A DNA stretch of 64,000 nt from Lysobacter sp. K5869 (lineage in GTDB: Bacteria > Pseudomonadota > Gammaproteobacteria > Xanthomonadales > Xanthomonadaceae). Shown piece after piece: positions 1-8,781 of the stretch (the first letter of the stretch is position 1; the number at the start of each line of letters is the position of its first letter). The translations under genes and the position numbers were made by a program. The stretch lies in NCBI RefSeq assembly GCF_018847975.1, contig NZ_CP072597.1, forward strand, positions 3,387,001 to 3,451,000, read 5' to 3'. Below the pieces are notes generated by a model, which saw only the letters and a list, made by a program, of their open reading frames with translations, was not told where the DNA came from and did no database searches.

Positions 1-62
1 ACTTCGGCGCGGTCCGGGTCGAACTCCGCCGCGTCGAGGTGGCAGTGGCTATCGATCAGCAC
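1..62 (-). CDS. TatD-family metal-dependent hydrolase, N-terminal fragment
   Basis: Only about the first 20 codons are present; the gene runs off the left edge. Read from a GTG at 62, the protein begins M-L-I-D-S-H-C-H-L-D. This is the HxH metal-binding opening of TatD-type DNases, a TIM-barrel amidohydrolase family with 3'-5' exonuclease or quality-control roles. The GTG lies one base after the stop of the upstream small gene, so the two are very probably translationally coupled. The family call rests on this short motif alone; other amidohydrolases start in a similar way. Confidence 0.6.
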   Translation of the reverse strand, partial: MLIDSHCHLDAAEFDPDRAE

Positions 63-63
63 G

Positions 64-288
64 TCAGCGCGAGGCCGGCGGCGGCTCGATGCCGGGCTGC
101 GGCTGCTTGCGCTTCTTCCAGTTGGCCAGCAGCAAGGTGCCCAGGCCGAGCAGGAGTTCGTCGATGAAGGGGATGAAGTCGGGCACCACCAGGTCCAGCG
201 CGAACAGGCCGGCGGTGAGCAGGAACAGCCGCGGATAGCTCAGGCGGCCGAGGAAACCCATCAGGGGAGCGAGCAGCGGATTGGCCAT
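64..288 (-). CDS. Small two-segment membrane protein (DUF6116-like)
   Basis: Encodes 74 residues. Two hydrophobic stretches (about residues 17-36 and 41-57) are joined by a short turn with Asp and Pro, then a basic WKKRKQ segment and a Pro-rich tail. This pattern suggests a small inner-membrane hairpin with a cytoplasmic C-terminus. It resembles the short DUF6116 proteins of Xanthomonadaceae, recognised by pattern and not tested. No enzymatic motif is visible and the function is unknown. It is followed immediately by the TatD-like gene, which suggests one transcript. Confidence 0.6.
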   Translation of the reverse strand: MANPLLAPLMGFLGRLSYPRLFLLTAGLFALDLVVPDFIPFIDELLLGLGTLLLANWKKRKQPQPGIEPPPASR

Positions 289-501
289 GGCGGTGAAAGG
301 CTTGTGATGCAGTTGGCAAACACGCTAGCACGCGGCCGGCGCGGGGTTCATTCCTCGGACAGATTGGCGCGAAAAAGCCCCGATTCAATAGGCACCGGTT
401 CAGCTTTCCGGTGGTGGAATTAGCTCGCCCAACGCGATCTTTACGTTTTGTAAGGATCGTACCGACGACCACCGCGGTTCCCCCGCTGCAGGAGGCTCCA
501 A

Positions 502-1332
502 ATGAACAAGAATATGATCGCCGTCGCTATCGCGTCGCTGCTGGTAGGCGGCGTGGCGGTAGCGGCTTTCCAGAGCTTCCGCGGTCCCGCCGCTCCGGCC
601 GCCGCGCTGACCCCGGCCCCGCTCCAGCCGGTGCCCGGCGCGGTCAACGGCGCCACCCCGGCCGGCGACCTCGCCTCCAGCGGCGCGATCAACACCCAGC
701 CGCAGGTCGATTACGCCGACGTGGTCAACGTCAAGCCGATCAACCAGAAAGAAAAGCTCTACGCGACCGTGATCGGCACCGACCCGGTGCGCGAGACCAA
801 CACCGTCTCGACCCCGCGCGAAGTGTGCGAGGACGTGGTCGTGCAGGAGCGCCTGCCCGAGCGCGACGGCAACGTCGGCGGCACCGTGGTCGGCGCCGTG
901 GTCGGCGGCCTGCTCGGCAACCAGATCGGCAAGGGCAACGGCCGCAAGGCCGCGACCGCGGCCGGCGCCGTGGCCGGCGGCTTCGTCGGCAACCGCATCG
1001 ACCGCAACCACGTCGGCGGCCGGGTGGTGAACCGCACCGAGCGCCAGTGCCACACCATTTCCGACACCTCGCAGTCGAGCAAGGTGGTCGCCTACAACGT
1101 GACCTACCGCAATCCGGACGGCACCACCGGCACCATGCGCACCGAGTCCAAGCCGGGCAGCCGCATCTCGCTGGGTTCGGAAAACAAGGTGGTGGGCTAC
1201 GACGTGACCTACCGCTACCAGGGCCAGGAGCAGACCGTCCGCATGGACGAGCGTCCGACCCAGCGTCTGCCGGTGGTCAACGGCCAGGTCGTGACCCAGA
1301 CCGCCGCGCTGGCCGCGCCGAGCCGCGGCTGA
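502..1332 (+). CDS. Glycine-zipper (17 kDa antigen-like) envelope protein
   Basis: A 276-residue protein with an N-terminal hydrophobic signal/anchor (residues 5-23) ending in AVAAFQS, then a Pro/Ala linker. Around residues 130-165 there is a clear glycine zipper (GGTVVGAVVGGLLGNQIG followed by a second AGAVAGGFVGN stretch). Such 2TM glycine zippers occur in the Rickettsia 17-kDa surface antigen family and in envelope-stress proteins. The C-terminal half has two repeated segments with the pattern VVAYNVTYR / VVGYDVTYR and is probably beta-rich. A strong GGAGG site sits 8 bases before the ATG and a hairpin terminator follows, so it looks monocistronic. Exact role unknown; likely periplasm or outer membrane. 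Confidence 0.8.
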   Translation: MNKNMIAVAIASLLVGGVAVAAFQSFRGPAAPAAALTPAPLQPVPGAVNGATPAGDLASSGAINTQPQVDYADVVNVKPINQKEKLYATVIGTDPVRETNTVSTPREVCEDVVVQERLPERDGNVGGTVVGAVVGGLLGNQIGKGNGRKAATAAGAVAGGFVGNRIDRNHVGGRVVNRTERQCHTISDTSQSSKVVAYNVTYRNPDGTTGTMRTESKPGSRISLGSENKVVGYDVTYRYQGQEQTVRMDERPTQRLPVVNGQVVTQTAALAAPSRG

Positions 1333-1368
1333 GTTCCGCCGGGTCCGCGCGAGCGGATCGGACATCGC

Positions 1369-1404
1369 AAAAACGGGGCCGGTTCGCCGGCTCCGTTTTT
1401 TTTT
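1369..1404 (+). terminator. Rho-independent terminator after the glycine-zipper gene
   Basis: A ten-base stem (ACGGGGCCGG / CCGGCTCCGT, one G-U pair) with a TTCG loop is followed directly by a run of nine or more T. This is a textbook intrinsic terminator about 40 bases after the stop codon. Confidence 0.85.
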
Positions 1405-1647
1405 GCGCGAAGGGTGGCGCTAAAGAATAATTTTTCTGCGGCGCGCGCGCGGACGCGGCGATTTCGTTTATCGCGCCGAGCGATTTTCGGTGCGCGGAAT
1501 CGATCGCGGCGGGTTTCCCGCGGGGTGAAGAAAACGCCTTGAAAACAGGCCTTTCGCGCATCGCGGCGAACGCGCGCCGGCGCGCGCGGAAACCGCTTAC
1601 GTTCGCCGTTTCCGCGCCGCGTTCCCGATCATTCGCCTGTCCCGGCC

Positions 1648-1676
1648 TTACCCCGGCTTCGCGCGCCCATTACAAT
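1648..1676 (+). promoter_or_regulatory. Candidate sigma-70 promoter for gcdH
   Basis: TTACCC (1648-1653) and TACAAT (1671-1676) are separated by 17 bases. The -10 box overlaps the upstream in-frame ATG at 1675, so that ATG cannot be translated from this promoter. This supports the start at 1714. The -35 match is only moderate. Confidence 0.4.
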
Positions 1677-1713
1677 GGCCGTCTTTCTGCCCAAAACAGG
1701 TCTCCAGCGCGCC

Positions 1714-2877
1714 ATGGCCCTGCATCCCTACGATCTTTACGACGTCCGTTCCCTGCTCAGCGAAGAGGAGCGCGCCGTACAGGACACCGTGGCCCGCTTC
1801 ACCGACGAGCGCGTGATTCCGATCATCGGCGACGCCTTCGACCAAGGCCGTTTCCCCAAGGAGCTGATCCCGGAAATCGCCGACCTCGGCCTGCTGGGCT
1901 CTTCGCTGCCGGAAAAATACGGTTGCGCCGGCCTCAACGCGGTCAGCTACGGCCTGATCTGCCAGGAACTCGAGCGCGGCGACAGCGGCATCCGCAGCTT
2001 CGTCAGCGTGCAGTCCTCGCTGTGCATGTACCCGATCTACGCCTACGGCAGCGAAGAGCAGCGCCTGCGCTGGCTGCCGGGCATGGCCAAGGGCGAGATC
2101 ATCGGCTGCTTCGGCCTGACCGAGCCGCACGGCGGCTCCGATCCGGCCAACATGAAGACCAACGCCAAGCGCGACGGCGGCGACTGGATCCTCAACGGTT
2201 CCAAGATGTGGATCACCAACGGCAACCTCGCCGACATCGCCATCGTTTGGGCGCAGACCGAGGACGGCATCCAGGGCTTCGTGGTCGAGAAGGGCATGCC
2301 CGGTTTCGCCGCCCAGGAAATCAAGCACAAGATGAGCCTGCGCGCGTCGGTGACCTCGTCGCTGTTCTTCGACAACGTGCGCGTGCCCGACGCCAACCGC
2401 CTGCCCAACGTCAAAGGCCTCAAGGGCCCGCTGGGCTGCCTGACCCAGGCGCGCTACGGCATCACCTGGGGCCCGATCGGCGCGGCCATCGCCTGCCTCG
2501 ACGAAGTGCTGGGCTACACCAAAGAACGCATCCTGTTCGATCGCCCGGTCGCGGCGACCCAGTCGGCGCAGATCAAGATGGCCGAGATGGCCCGCCGCAT
2601 CACCCTGGCGCAGTTGCTGGTGGTGCAGCTCGGCCGCCTCAAGGACGCCGGCAACATGCAGCCGACCCAGGTCAGCTTGGCGAAGTGGAACAACTGCCGC
2701 ATGGCCATCGACATCGCGCGCGAATGCCGCGACCTGCTCGGCGGCGCCGGCATCACCACCGAGCACGGCGCGATCCGCCATGCGCTGAACCTGGAATCGG
2801 TCATCACCTACGAGGGCACGGAGACCGTGCACCAGCTGGTGGTGGGCCGCGAGCTGACCGGGATCAACGCGTTCTGA
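1714..2877 (+). CDS. gcdH: Glutaryl-CoA dehydrogenase
   Basis: Oxidises and decarboxylates glutaryl-CoA to crotonyl-CoA with FAD, in lysine and tryptophan degradation. The 387-residue product covers the whole acyl-CoA dehydrogenase fold. Family-typical segments are RSFVSVQSSL (with the Arg expected to bind the glutaryl carboxylate), CFGLTEPHGGSDP (flavin region), ARYGITWGPIGA, LGRLKDAG and, near the C-terminus, TYEGTETVHQL with the catalytic Glu at about residue 367. These match glutaryl-CoA dehydrogenase better than straight-chain acyl-CoA dehydrogenases. The start at 1714 (MALHPYDLYD) is preferred over the ATG at 1675, which falls in a likely -10 box. No other lysine-degradation genes adjoin it. 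Confidence 0.9.
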   Translation: MALHPYDLYDVRSLLSEEERAVQDTVARFTDERVIPIIGDAFDQGRFPKELIPEIADLGLLGSSLPEKYGCAGLNAVSYGLICQELERGDSGIRSFVSVQSSLCMYPIYAYGSEEQRLRWLPGMAKGEIIGCFGLTEPHGGSDPANMKTNAKRDGGDWILNGSKMWITNGNLADIAIVWAQTEDGIQGFVVEKGMPGFAAQEIKHKMSLRASVTSSLFFDNVRVPDANRLPNVKGLKGPLGCLTQARYGITWGPIGAAIACLDEVLGYTKERILFDRPVAATQSAQIKMAEMARRITLAQLLVVQLGRLKDAGNMQPTQVSLAKWNNCRMAIDIARECRDLLGGAGITTEHGAIRHALNLESVITYEGTETVHQLVVGRELTGINAF

Positions 2878-2881
2878 TCCG

Positions 2882-3010
2882 GCGCTCCCGTTCGCGGGAG
2901 CGCGATGCGTTTCCTGCTCCCGCCTGCGGGAGCAGGTGGCCCGAAGGGCCGGATGAGGGCGCGCCTCGCGCCCCTCACCCCAACCCCTCTCCCGCAAGCG
3001 GGAGCGGGGC
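2882..3010. repeat. Cluster of short inverted repeats
   Basis: Three palindromes lie between gcdH and the acetyltransferase gene: GCTCCCGTTCGCGGGAGC near 2883, CTGCTCCCGCCTGCGGGAGCAG near 2918, and a third at 2971-3010 made of CCCCTCACCCCAACCCC plus TCTCCCGCAAGCGGGAG. The last is a very common intergenic element in Xanthomonadaceae. They could end transcription or act as REP-like sequences. Confidence 0.6.
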
Positions 3011-3048
3011 TTCATGAAGGCTAGCGAGCCCAGGGGACAACCGAATCC

Positions 3049-3612
3049 ATGATGACGATCGCCGACATCGAACTGGAAACCCCGCGCCTGCTCCTGCGCC
3101 CGCCGCGCCTGGAGGATTTCGACGCCTGGGCGGCGTTCGCCGCCGGCGGCGAGTACTTGCGCTACATCGGCGGCCCGCAGCCGCGGCCGGTGGCCTGGCG
3201 CGGGATGATGTCGGTGATCGGCTCCTGGGCCGCGCTCGGCTACGGCTTCTTCTCGGTCTACGAAAAAGCCAGCGGCCGCTGGATCGGCCGGCTCGGCCCG
3301 TGGCAGCCGGAAGGCTGGCCGGGCACCGAGGTGGGTTGGGGCATTCTCGAAAGCGAAGGCGGCAAGGGCTACGCCAGCGAAGGCGCGGCCGCGACTATCG
3401 ACTGGGCCTTCGATCACCTGGGCTGGAGCGAGGTGATCCACACCATCGACTCCGACAACCTCGCTTCCAAGGGCGTGGCCAAGAAGCTCGGCTCGCGCTA
3501 TTTGCGCCAGGACCGCTTGCCCGAACCCTTCCACGAGAAGGAAATCGAAGTGTGGGGGCAAAGCCGCGAAGAGTGGCGCGCGCGGCGCAAGGCCGGGACG
3601 CCGTCGGCATGA
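3049..3612 (+). CDS. GNAT acetyltransferase, RimJ/RimL-like
   Basis: A 187-residue protein opening with ETPRLLLRPPRLEDF, the usual first strand and helix of the Acetyltransf_3 (RimJ/RimL) branch of GNAT enzymes. The central part (GRLGPWQPEGWPGTEVGWGI) and the segment ESEGGKGYASEGAAA correspond to the acetyl-CoA pyrophosphate-binding region. Expected reaction: acetyl transfer from acetyl-CoA to an amine; the substrate is unknown. Its stop overlaps the ATG of the following glutathione transferase gene (ATGA), so the two are co-translated and may act in the same detoxification setting, which is an inference from context. Confidence 0.85.
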   Translation: MMTIADIELETPRLLLRPPRLEDFDAWAAFAAGGEYLRYIGGPQPRPVAWRGMMSVIGSWAALGYGFFSVYEKASGRWIGRLGPWQPEGWPGTEVGWGILESEGGKGYASEGAAATIDWAFDHLGWSEVIHTIDSDNLASKGVAKKLGSRYLRQDRLPEPFHEKEIEVWGQSREEWRARRKAGTPSA

Positions 3613-4259
3613 TCACCGTCCACGGCTTTTCGCCCTCGGGCAATTGCCACAAGCTGCGCTTGCTGCTGGAACAACTCGGCGAACGTTATCGCTGGGTCGA
3701 AGTCGACAGCAGCCGCGGCGAAACCCGCACGCCGGAGTTCCTCGCGCTCAACCCCAACGGCAAGGTGCCGGTGGTGGAGTTCGGCGACGGCCGCACGCTC
3801 AGCGAATCCAACGCGATCCTCTACTACCTCGCCGACGGCAGCGAATTCCTGCCGGCCGATCTGTGGCAGCGCGCGCAGGCGCTGAGCTGGATGAATTTCG
3901 AGCAATACAGCCACGAGCCCTGCATCGCCGTGGCCCGCTTCATCGCCGGCTGGACGCCGCTGGACTCGCCGCGCCGCGCCGATTTGCCCGCGCTGCGCGA
4001 ACGCGGCCATCAGGCGCTGGCGGTGATGGAGCGCCATCTTCGCGACAACGCGTGGTTCACCGGCGACGGCTACGGCATCGCCGACATCGCCTTGTTCGCC
4101 TACACCGACGTCGCCCCGCACGGCGGCGTCGCCCTGGACGCGTATCCGGCGGTGCGCGAATGGCTGGCGCGGGTGCGCGCCACCCCGGGCTTCGTCGGCT
4201 TGCCCGAACCCGACGCGCAGGCCGCGCAACGCATCGCCGCCAGCAACACATCCCCCTGA
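3609..4259 (+). CDS. Glutathione S-transferase
   Basis: A 216-residue cytosolic GST. The N-terminal thioredoxin-like domain (residues 1-78) contains PSGNCHKLRLLL, NPNGKVPVVEF (cis-Pro loop) and LSESNAILYYLA, the Glu-Ser pair that binds the gamma-glutamyl group of glutathione. The all-helical C-terminal domain follows, with GYGIADIALFAYTDVA as the N-capping region. The start ATG overlaps the stop of the acetyltransferase gene. Likely conjugates or reduces electrophiles; the substrate cannot be read from sequence. The Ser/Asn/Cys at the N-terminal active-site turn leaves open whether it is Ser- or Cys-type. Confidence 0.9.
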   Translation: MITVHGFSPSGNCHKLRLLLEQLGERYRWVEVDSSRGETRTPEFLALNPNGKVPVVEFGDGRTLSESNAILYYLADGSEFLPADLWQRAQALSWMNFEQYSHEPCIAVARFIAGWTPLDSPRRADLPALRERGHQALAVMERHLRDNAWFTGDGYGIADIALFAYTDVAPHGGVALDAYPAVREWLARVRATPGFVGLPEPDAQAAQRIAASNTSP

Positions 4260-4304
4260 ATTCCCCCTAATCGTGCCGGCCCGAACCGGGCGGCGGAGTC
4301 TCCG

Positions 4305-6620
4305 ATGTCAGCGCAACCGCAGTCTTCGATCTTCAGCCAGATGCCGAACTTCAACCCGGTCGCCAGCCCGATTCCGGCGCGCATGAAGGGGCTCAACCGG
4401 GCCGAGATCTGCGACGTCAATTTCGTCGAATTCGTGAAGGCCTGGAACGGCCGCAGCGACGCGCGTCCGGCGCCGAACGAAGCCATCCTCGACGGCAGCG
4501 CGCTCGACGCGCGCGGCTTTCGCGAGCTGTTCGAATCGCAGCTGATCAGCCGCCACCTCGATCTGATGGCGCGGGTGCTGCGCGTGCAGAACAAGGTCTT
4601 CTACACCATCGGCTCCAGCGGCCACGAAGGCAACGCGATGGTCGCGCGCGCGGCGCGCCACACCGATCCGGCGTTCCTGCATTACCGCAGCGGCGGCTTC
4701 ATGGCCGAGCGCTTCCGCAAGCTGCCGGGCATGGATCCGGTGATGGATTCGGCGCTGTCCTTCGCCGCCAGCGCCGAAGATCCCGCCTCCGGCGGCCGCC
4801 ACAAGGTGTGGGGCAGCAAGCCGTTGTGGGTGCTGCCGCAGACCTCGACCATCGCCTCGCATCTGCCCAAGGCGCTGGGCACCGCGGTCGCGGTGGAAAC
4901 CGCGCGCCGCCTCGGCCACAACCTGCCGATCCCCGACGACAGCATCGCCATCTGCTCCTTCGGCGACGCCTCGGCCAACCACGCCACCGCCCAGACCGCG
5001 TTCAACGCCGCCGCCTGGACCGCCTACCAGAAGCTGCCGGCGCCGGTGCTGTTCGTGTGCGAGGACAACGGCATCGGCATCTCGGTGAAGACGCCGGGCG
5101 GTTGGATCGGCAACCGCTTCCGCACGATGGACGGGCTGGATTACTTCACCGCCGACGGCCTGGATCTGGCCAACGGCTACGGCGACGTGCAGCGCGCGGT
5201 CGAGCATTGCCGCAGCACCCGCCGCCCGACCTTCCTGCACCTGCGCACGACCCGCATCATGGGCCACGCCGGCACCGACTTCGAAATCGAATGGCGTTCG
5301 GTCGAGGAACTGTGCGCGGTTGAGGCCAGCGACCCGCTGCTGCGCTCGGCGGCGATCGCGATGGAATCGGGCCTGATGTCGAAGGACGAGGTGCTCGAAC
5401 TCTACGAAGCCACGCGCAAGCGCTGCTTCGCCGCGGCCGAAGAGGCCGACCGCCGGCCGAAGATCGAAACCCTGGCGCACGTGATCGCGCCGCTGGCGCC
5501 GTACACGCCGGCCGCGGTCCAGGCCGAGGCCGAACGCGCCGATTACGCCGAGCGCCGCCTGCAGGCTTTCGGCGGCGAAGCCAAGCTGCCCGAGGCGCAG
5601 CCGCCGCGGCATCTGGCGATCCAGATCAACAACGCGCTGCACGATTTGTTCGCGAAGTACCCGGAAACTTTGCTGTTCGGCGAGGACGTGGCGCAGAAGG
5701 GCGGCGTCTACACCGTCACCAAGGGCCTGCAGAAGGCGTTCGGTCCGCGCCGGGTGTTCAACACGCTGCTCGACGAGACGATGATCCTCGGCCTGGCCCA
5801 GGGCTTCGCCAACGTCGGCCTGCTGCCGTTCCCGGAAATCCAGTACCTGGCGTACTTCCACAACGCCTGCGACCAGTTGCGCGGCGAAGCGGCCTCGCTG
5901 CAGTTCTTCAGCAACAACCAGTATCAGAACCCGATGGTGGTGCGCATCGCCGGCCTGGGCTATCAGCGCGGCTTCGGCGGCCACTTCCACAACGACAACT
6001 CGATCACGGCGCTGCGCGACATCCCCGGCCTCGTGGTCGGCTGCCCCTCGCGCGGCGACGACGCGGCGACCATGCTGCGCACGCTGACCGCGCTGGCCAA
6101 GGTCGACGGCCGCGTGGCCGTGTTCCTGGAGCCGATCGCGTTGTACATGACCAAGGACCTGTACGAAGCCGGCGACGGCCAGTGGCTGACCTCGTACCCG
6201 TCGCCGGATCAGGCCATGCCGCTGGGCGAGGGCCGGGTGTATGGTGAGGGCGACGATCTGGTGATCTTCACTTACGGCAACGGTGTCCCGATGAGCTTGC
6301 GCGCGGCGCGCCAGATCGAGCAGAGCCACGGCTGGAAGGCCCGCGTGGTCGACCTGCGCTGGCTGGTGCCGCTCAACGATGCGTACATCGCCGAGCAAGC
6401 GCGCGGCGCCAAGCGCGTGATCGTGGTCGACGAAGGCCGCCGCAGCGCCGGCGTGGGCGAGGGCGTGATCACCGCGTTGGCCGAGGCCGGCCTGGGCGGC
6501 GTGCCGATGCAGCGCGTGGTCGGCGTCGACACCTACACCCCGCTGGCCGGCGCGGCGTTCCTGGTGATCCCGGGCGACGACGACATCGTCCGCGCCGCCG
6601 ACGCGCTGGCCAAGGGCTGA
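4305..6620 (+). CDS. Fused E1 alpha-beta 2-oxoacid dehydrogenase (thiamine diphosphate)
   Basis: A 771-residue protein joining both E1 halves of a 2-oxoacid dehydrogenase. Residues about 60-395 are alpha-like: HYRSGGFMAERF, then the thiamine diphosphate motif GDASANHATAQTAFN near residue 219 ending in CEDNGIGIS. Residues about 430-771 are beta-like: LLFGEDVAQKGGVYTVT, LPFPEIQYLAYFHNACDQ, PLGEGRVYGEGDDLVI and a transketolase C-terminal domain. It should decarboxylate a 2-oxo acid, possibly branched-chain. No E2 or E3 gene is nearby; the partner may be elsewhere or the enzyme may act in another pathway. The next gene, asparagine synthase, starts five bases after the stop, so they are co-transcribed. 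Confidence 0.85.
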   Translation: MSAQPQSSIFSQMPNFNPVASPIPARMKGLNRAEICDVNFVEFVKAWNGRSDARPAPNEAILDGSALDARGFRELFESQLISRHLDLMARVLRVQNKVFYTIGSSGHEGNAMVARAARHTDPAFLHYRSGGFMAERFRKLPGMDPVMDSALSFAASAEDPASGGRHKVWGSKPLWVLPQTSTIASHLPKALGTAVAVETARRLGHNLPIPDDSIAICSFGDASANHATAQTAFNAAAWTAYQKLPAPVLFVCEDNGIGISVKTPGGWIGNRFRTMDGLDYFTADGLDLANGYGDVQRAVEHCRSTRRPTFLHLRTTRIMGHAGTDFEIEWRSVEELCAVEASDPLLRSAAIAMESGLMSKDEVLELYEATRKRCFAAAEEADRRPKIETLAHVIAPLAPYTPAAVQAEAERADYAERRLQAFGGEAKLPEAQPPRHLAIQINNALHDLFAKYPETLLFGEDVAQKGGVYTVTKGLQKAFGPRRVFNTLLDETMILGLAQGFANVGLLPFPEIQYLAYFHNACDQLRGEAASLQFFSNNQYQNPMVVRIAGLGYQRGFGGHFHNDNSITALRDIPGLVVGCPSRGDDAATMLRTLTALAKVDGRVAVFLEPIALYMTKDLYEAGDGQWLTSYPSPDQAMPLGEGRVYGEGDDLVIFTYGNGVPMSLRAARQIEQSHGWKARVVDLRWLVPLNDAYIAEQARGAKRVIVVDEGRRSAGVGEGVITALAEAGLGGVPMQRVVGVDTYTPLAGAAFLVIPGDDDIVRAADALAKG

Positions 6621-6625
6621 CGCCG

Positions 6626-8605
6626 ATGTGCGGACTGGCCGGACTGCTGCGTCCGCGCAACGATCTCGACCAGGAGCACCTGCACGCGCTCGCCGCTTCG
6701 ATGGGCGAGGCGCTGCACCATCGCGGCCCCGACGACGACGGCGTCTGGGCCGATCCGCAGGCCGGCGTCGCGCTCGCGCATCGCCGGCTCAGCATTCTCG
6801 ACCTGTCGCCGCTGGGCCATCAGCCGATGCCCTCGGCCGACGGGCGCTACGTGATCGCCTACAACGGCGAGATCTACAACTTCGCCGAACTGCGCGAGCA
6901 ACTGCTCGGCCTGGGCCACGGCTTCCGCGGCCATTCCGACACCGAAGTGCTGCTGGCGGCGGTGTCGCAATGGGGCGTGGAGGCGGCGATCGCGCGCTGC
7001 AACGGCATGTTCGCCATCGCCTTGTGGGACCGCGAGCGCGGCGAGCTGTGGCTGGCGCGCGACCGGGTCGGCAAGAAACCGCTGTACTACGGCTGGGCCG
7101 GCGACACCTTGGTGTTCGGCTCCGAACTCAAGGCGCTGTGGCGGCATCCGCAGTTCGACAACGGCGTCGACCGCGACGCGCTGGCGCTGCTGCTGCGTTA
7201 CGACTACGTGCCGTCGCCGTACTGCATCCATGCCGATACCTGGAAACTCGCGCCCGGCGCGATCGCGCGCTTCGACGCGGCGAGCGTCGCGCGCGGCGCG
7301 GGCGGGCACGATCCGGCGCGCGATCAGCGGCGCTATTGGGACGCCACCGAGCGCATGCGCGCGGCGCTGGCCGATCCGTTCGACGGCGACATCGACGCGG
7401 CCGAGGATCGCCTCGACGAACTGCTGCGCGAAGCGGTCGGCCTGCGCATGGTCGCCGACGTGCCGGTCGGCGTGTTCCTGTCCGGCGGCACCGATTCGTC
7501 GGTGGTGACCTCGCTGATGCAGGCGCTCAGCGCCAAGCCGGTGCAGAGCTTCACCATCGGCTTCGAAGGCTCGCACCACGACGAGGCGCCGCTTGCGCTC
7601 GAGGTGGCGCGGCATCTGGGCACCGCGCACACCGAGCTCTACGTCAGCGGCGGCGACGCGCTGGCGGTGGTGCCGCGCTTGCCGGCGATGTTCGACGAAC
7701 CCTTCGCCGACGCCTCGCAGGTGCCGACCGCGCTGGTGTGCAAGCTGGCGCGCGATCTGGTCACCGTGGCGCTGTCGGGCGACGGCGGCGACGAATTGTT
7801 CTTCGGCTACAAGCGCTACGAACGCGCGCTGCGCAATCTCAACCTGCTGCACCGCGTGCCGGCGCCGCTGCGGCGCTGGCTGGCCGGGCGCGCGCAGGGC
7901 CACGGCGAAGCCTCGCGCGCCGGCGGGTTCGCCGCGTTCGCCGCGGAAATGGGCGCGCGCGGGATCGGCGACGTCTACCGCAACCGCATCGTACGCTGGC
8001 GCTTCCCGCAGGCGGCGGTGCCGGGCGCGCGCTTGCCGCCGACGCTGTACGACTTGGCCGAACCGCTCGACGGCCACGGCACCGCGGCCGACGCGATGAT
8101 GCTGGCCGACTACAGCGTGTACCTGCCCGACGATCTGCTGTGCAAGGTCGACCGCGCCAGCATGGCGGTGGGGCTGGAAGCGCGCGCGCCGCTGCTGGAT
8201 ACGCGCGTGGCCGAGTTCGCCTGGTCGCTGCCGCTGCACTACAAGCGCGGCGACGACGGCGGCAGCAAGCATCTGCTCAAGCGCGTGCTCAAGCGCTATT
8301 TGCCCGACGCGATGGTCGACCGCGGCAAGCGCGGTTTCGGCGCGCCGGTGTCGCAGTGGCTGCGCGGCGACCTGCGCGAGTGGGCGGAGGCTTTGCTCGA
8401 TCCGGACACGCTGCGCGCGCAAGGCTATTTCGACGTCGATCTGGTCGCCGGACTGTGGCGCTCCTTCGTCGACGGCGAGAAACGCTGGCACACGCATTTG
8501 TGGAACGTGCTGATGTTCCAGGCCTGGCACGAGCATTGGCGGTCGCAGCGCGACCATGCCGGGGATGCGTTGGCGCAGGCGACGAGCGGCGAGGGCGGGT
8601 TGTAG
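6626..8605 (+). CDS. asnB: Asparagine synthase, glutamine-hydrolysing
   Basis: A 659-residue AsnB-type enzyme. It begins MCGLAG, so Cys2 is the N-terminal nucleophile of the glutaminase domain, with RLSILDLS and YNGEIYNF in that domain. The synthetase domain has the pyrophosphate loop SGGTDSS at residues 286-292 and the later segments SGDGGDELFFGY and KVDRASMAVGLEARAPLLD. Ammonia from glutamine amidates an ATP-activated aspartate. The tight link to a fused 2-oxoacid dehydrogenase is unusual; some AsnB paralogues act in surface-polymer or secondary-metabolite pathways rather than in amino-acid supply, so the physiological substrate is uncertain. Confidence 0.9.
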   Translation: MCGLAGLLRPRNDLDQEHLHALAASMGEALHHRGPDDDGVWADPQAGVALAHRRLSILDLSPLGHQPMPSADGRYVIAYNGEIYNFAELREQLLGLGHGFRGHSDTEVLLAAVSQWGVEAAIARCNGMFAIALWDRERGELWLARDRVGKKPLYYGWAGDTLVFGSELKALWRHPQFDNGVDRDALALLLRYDYVPSPYCIHADTWKLAPGAIARFDAASVARGAGGHDPARDQRRYWDATERMRAALADPFDGDIDAAEDRLDELLREAVGLRMVADVPVGVFLSGGTDSSVVTSLMQALSAKPVQSFTIGFEGSHHDEAPLALEVARHLGTAHTELYVSGGDALAVVPRLPAMFDEPFADASQVPTALVCKLARDLVTVALSGDGGDELFFGYKRYERALRNLNLLHRVPAPLRRWLAGRAQGHGEASRAGGFAAFAAEMGARGIGDVYRNRIVRWRFPQAAVPGARLPPTLYDLAEPLDGHGTAADAMMLADYSVYLPDDLLCKVDRASMAVGLEARAPLLDTRVAEFAWSLPLHYKRGDDGGSKHLLKRVLKRYLPDAMVDRGKRGFGAPVSQWLRGDLREWAEALLDPDTLRAQGYFDVDLVAGLWRSFVDGEKRWHTHLWNVLMFQAWHEHWRSQRDHAGDALAQATSGEGGL

Positions 8606-8637
8606 CCCGCCGCGTCGCGGCTGCGCACGTCCCGTGC

Positions 8638-8774
8638 GTAGGAGCGGCGTAAGCCGCGACCGCGCCAATCCAACTACGACGACACGCTCCATCCCGTCGC
8701 ACGCGGCACGACGTTCGAGATAGGCAATTCGCGCCGCGATTGCATTGGCGCGGTCGCGGCTTGCGCCGCTCCTT
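8638..8774. repeat. Inverted pair of GTAGGAGCGGC palindromic repeats
   Basis: Copy one (8638-8669) reads GTAGGAGCGGCGTAAGCCGC and continues with GACCGCGCCAAT. Copy two (8744-8774) is its near-perfect reverse complement. They lie between the convergent ends of asnB and ygfZ, where a folded transcript could act as a bidirectional terminator. The same element recurs at 17.1, 24.0, 45.6, 59.5 and 59.7 kb. Confidence 0.8.
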
Positions 8775-8781
8775 CAGGGAG

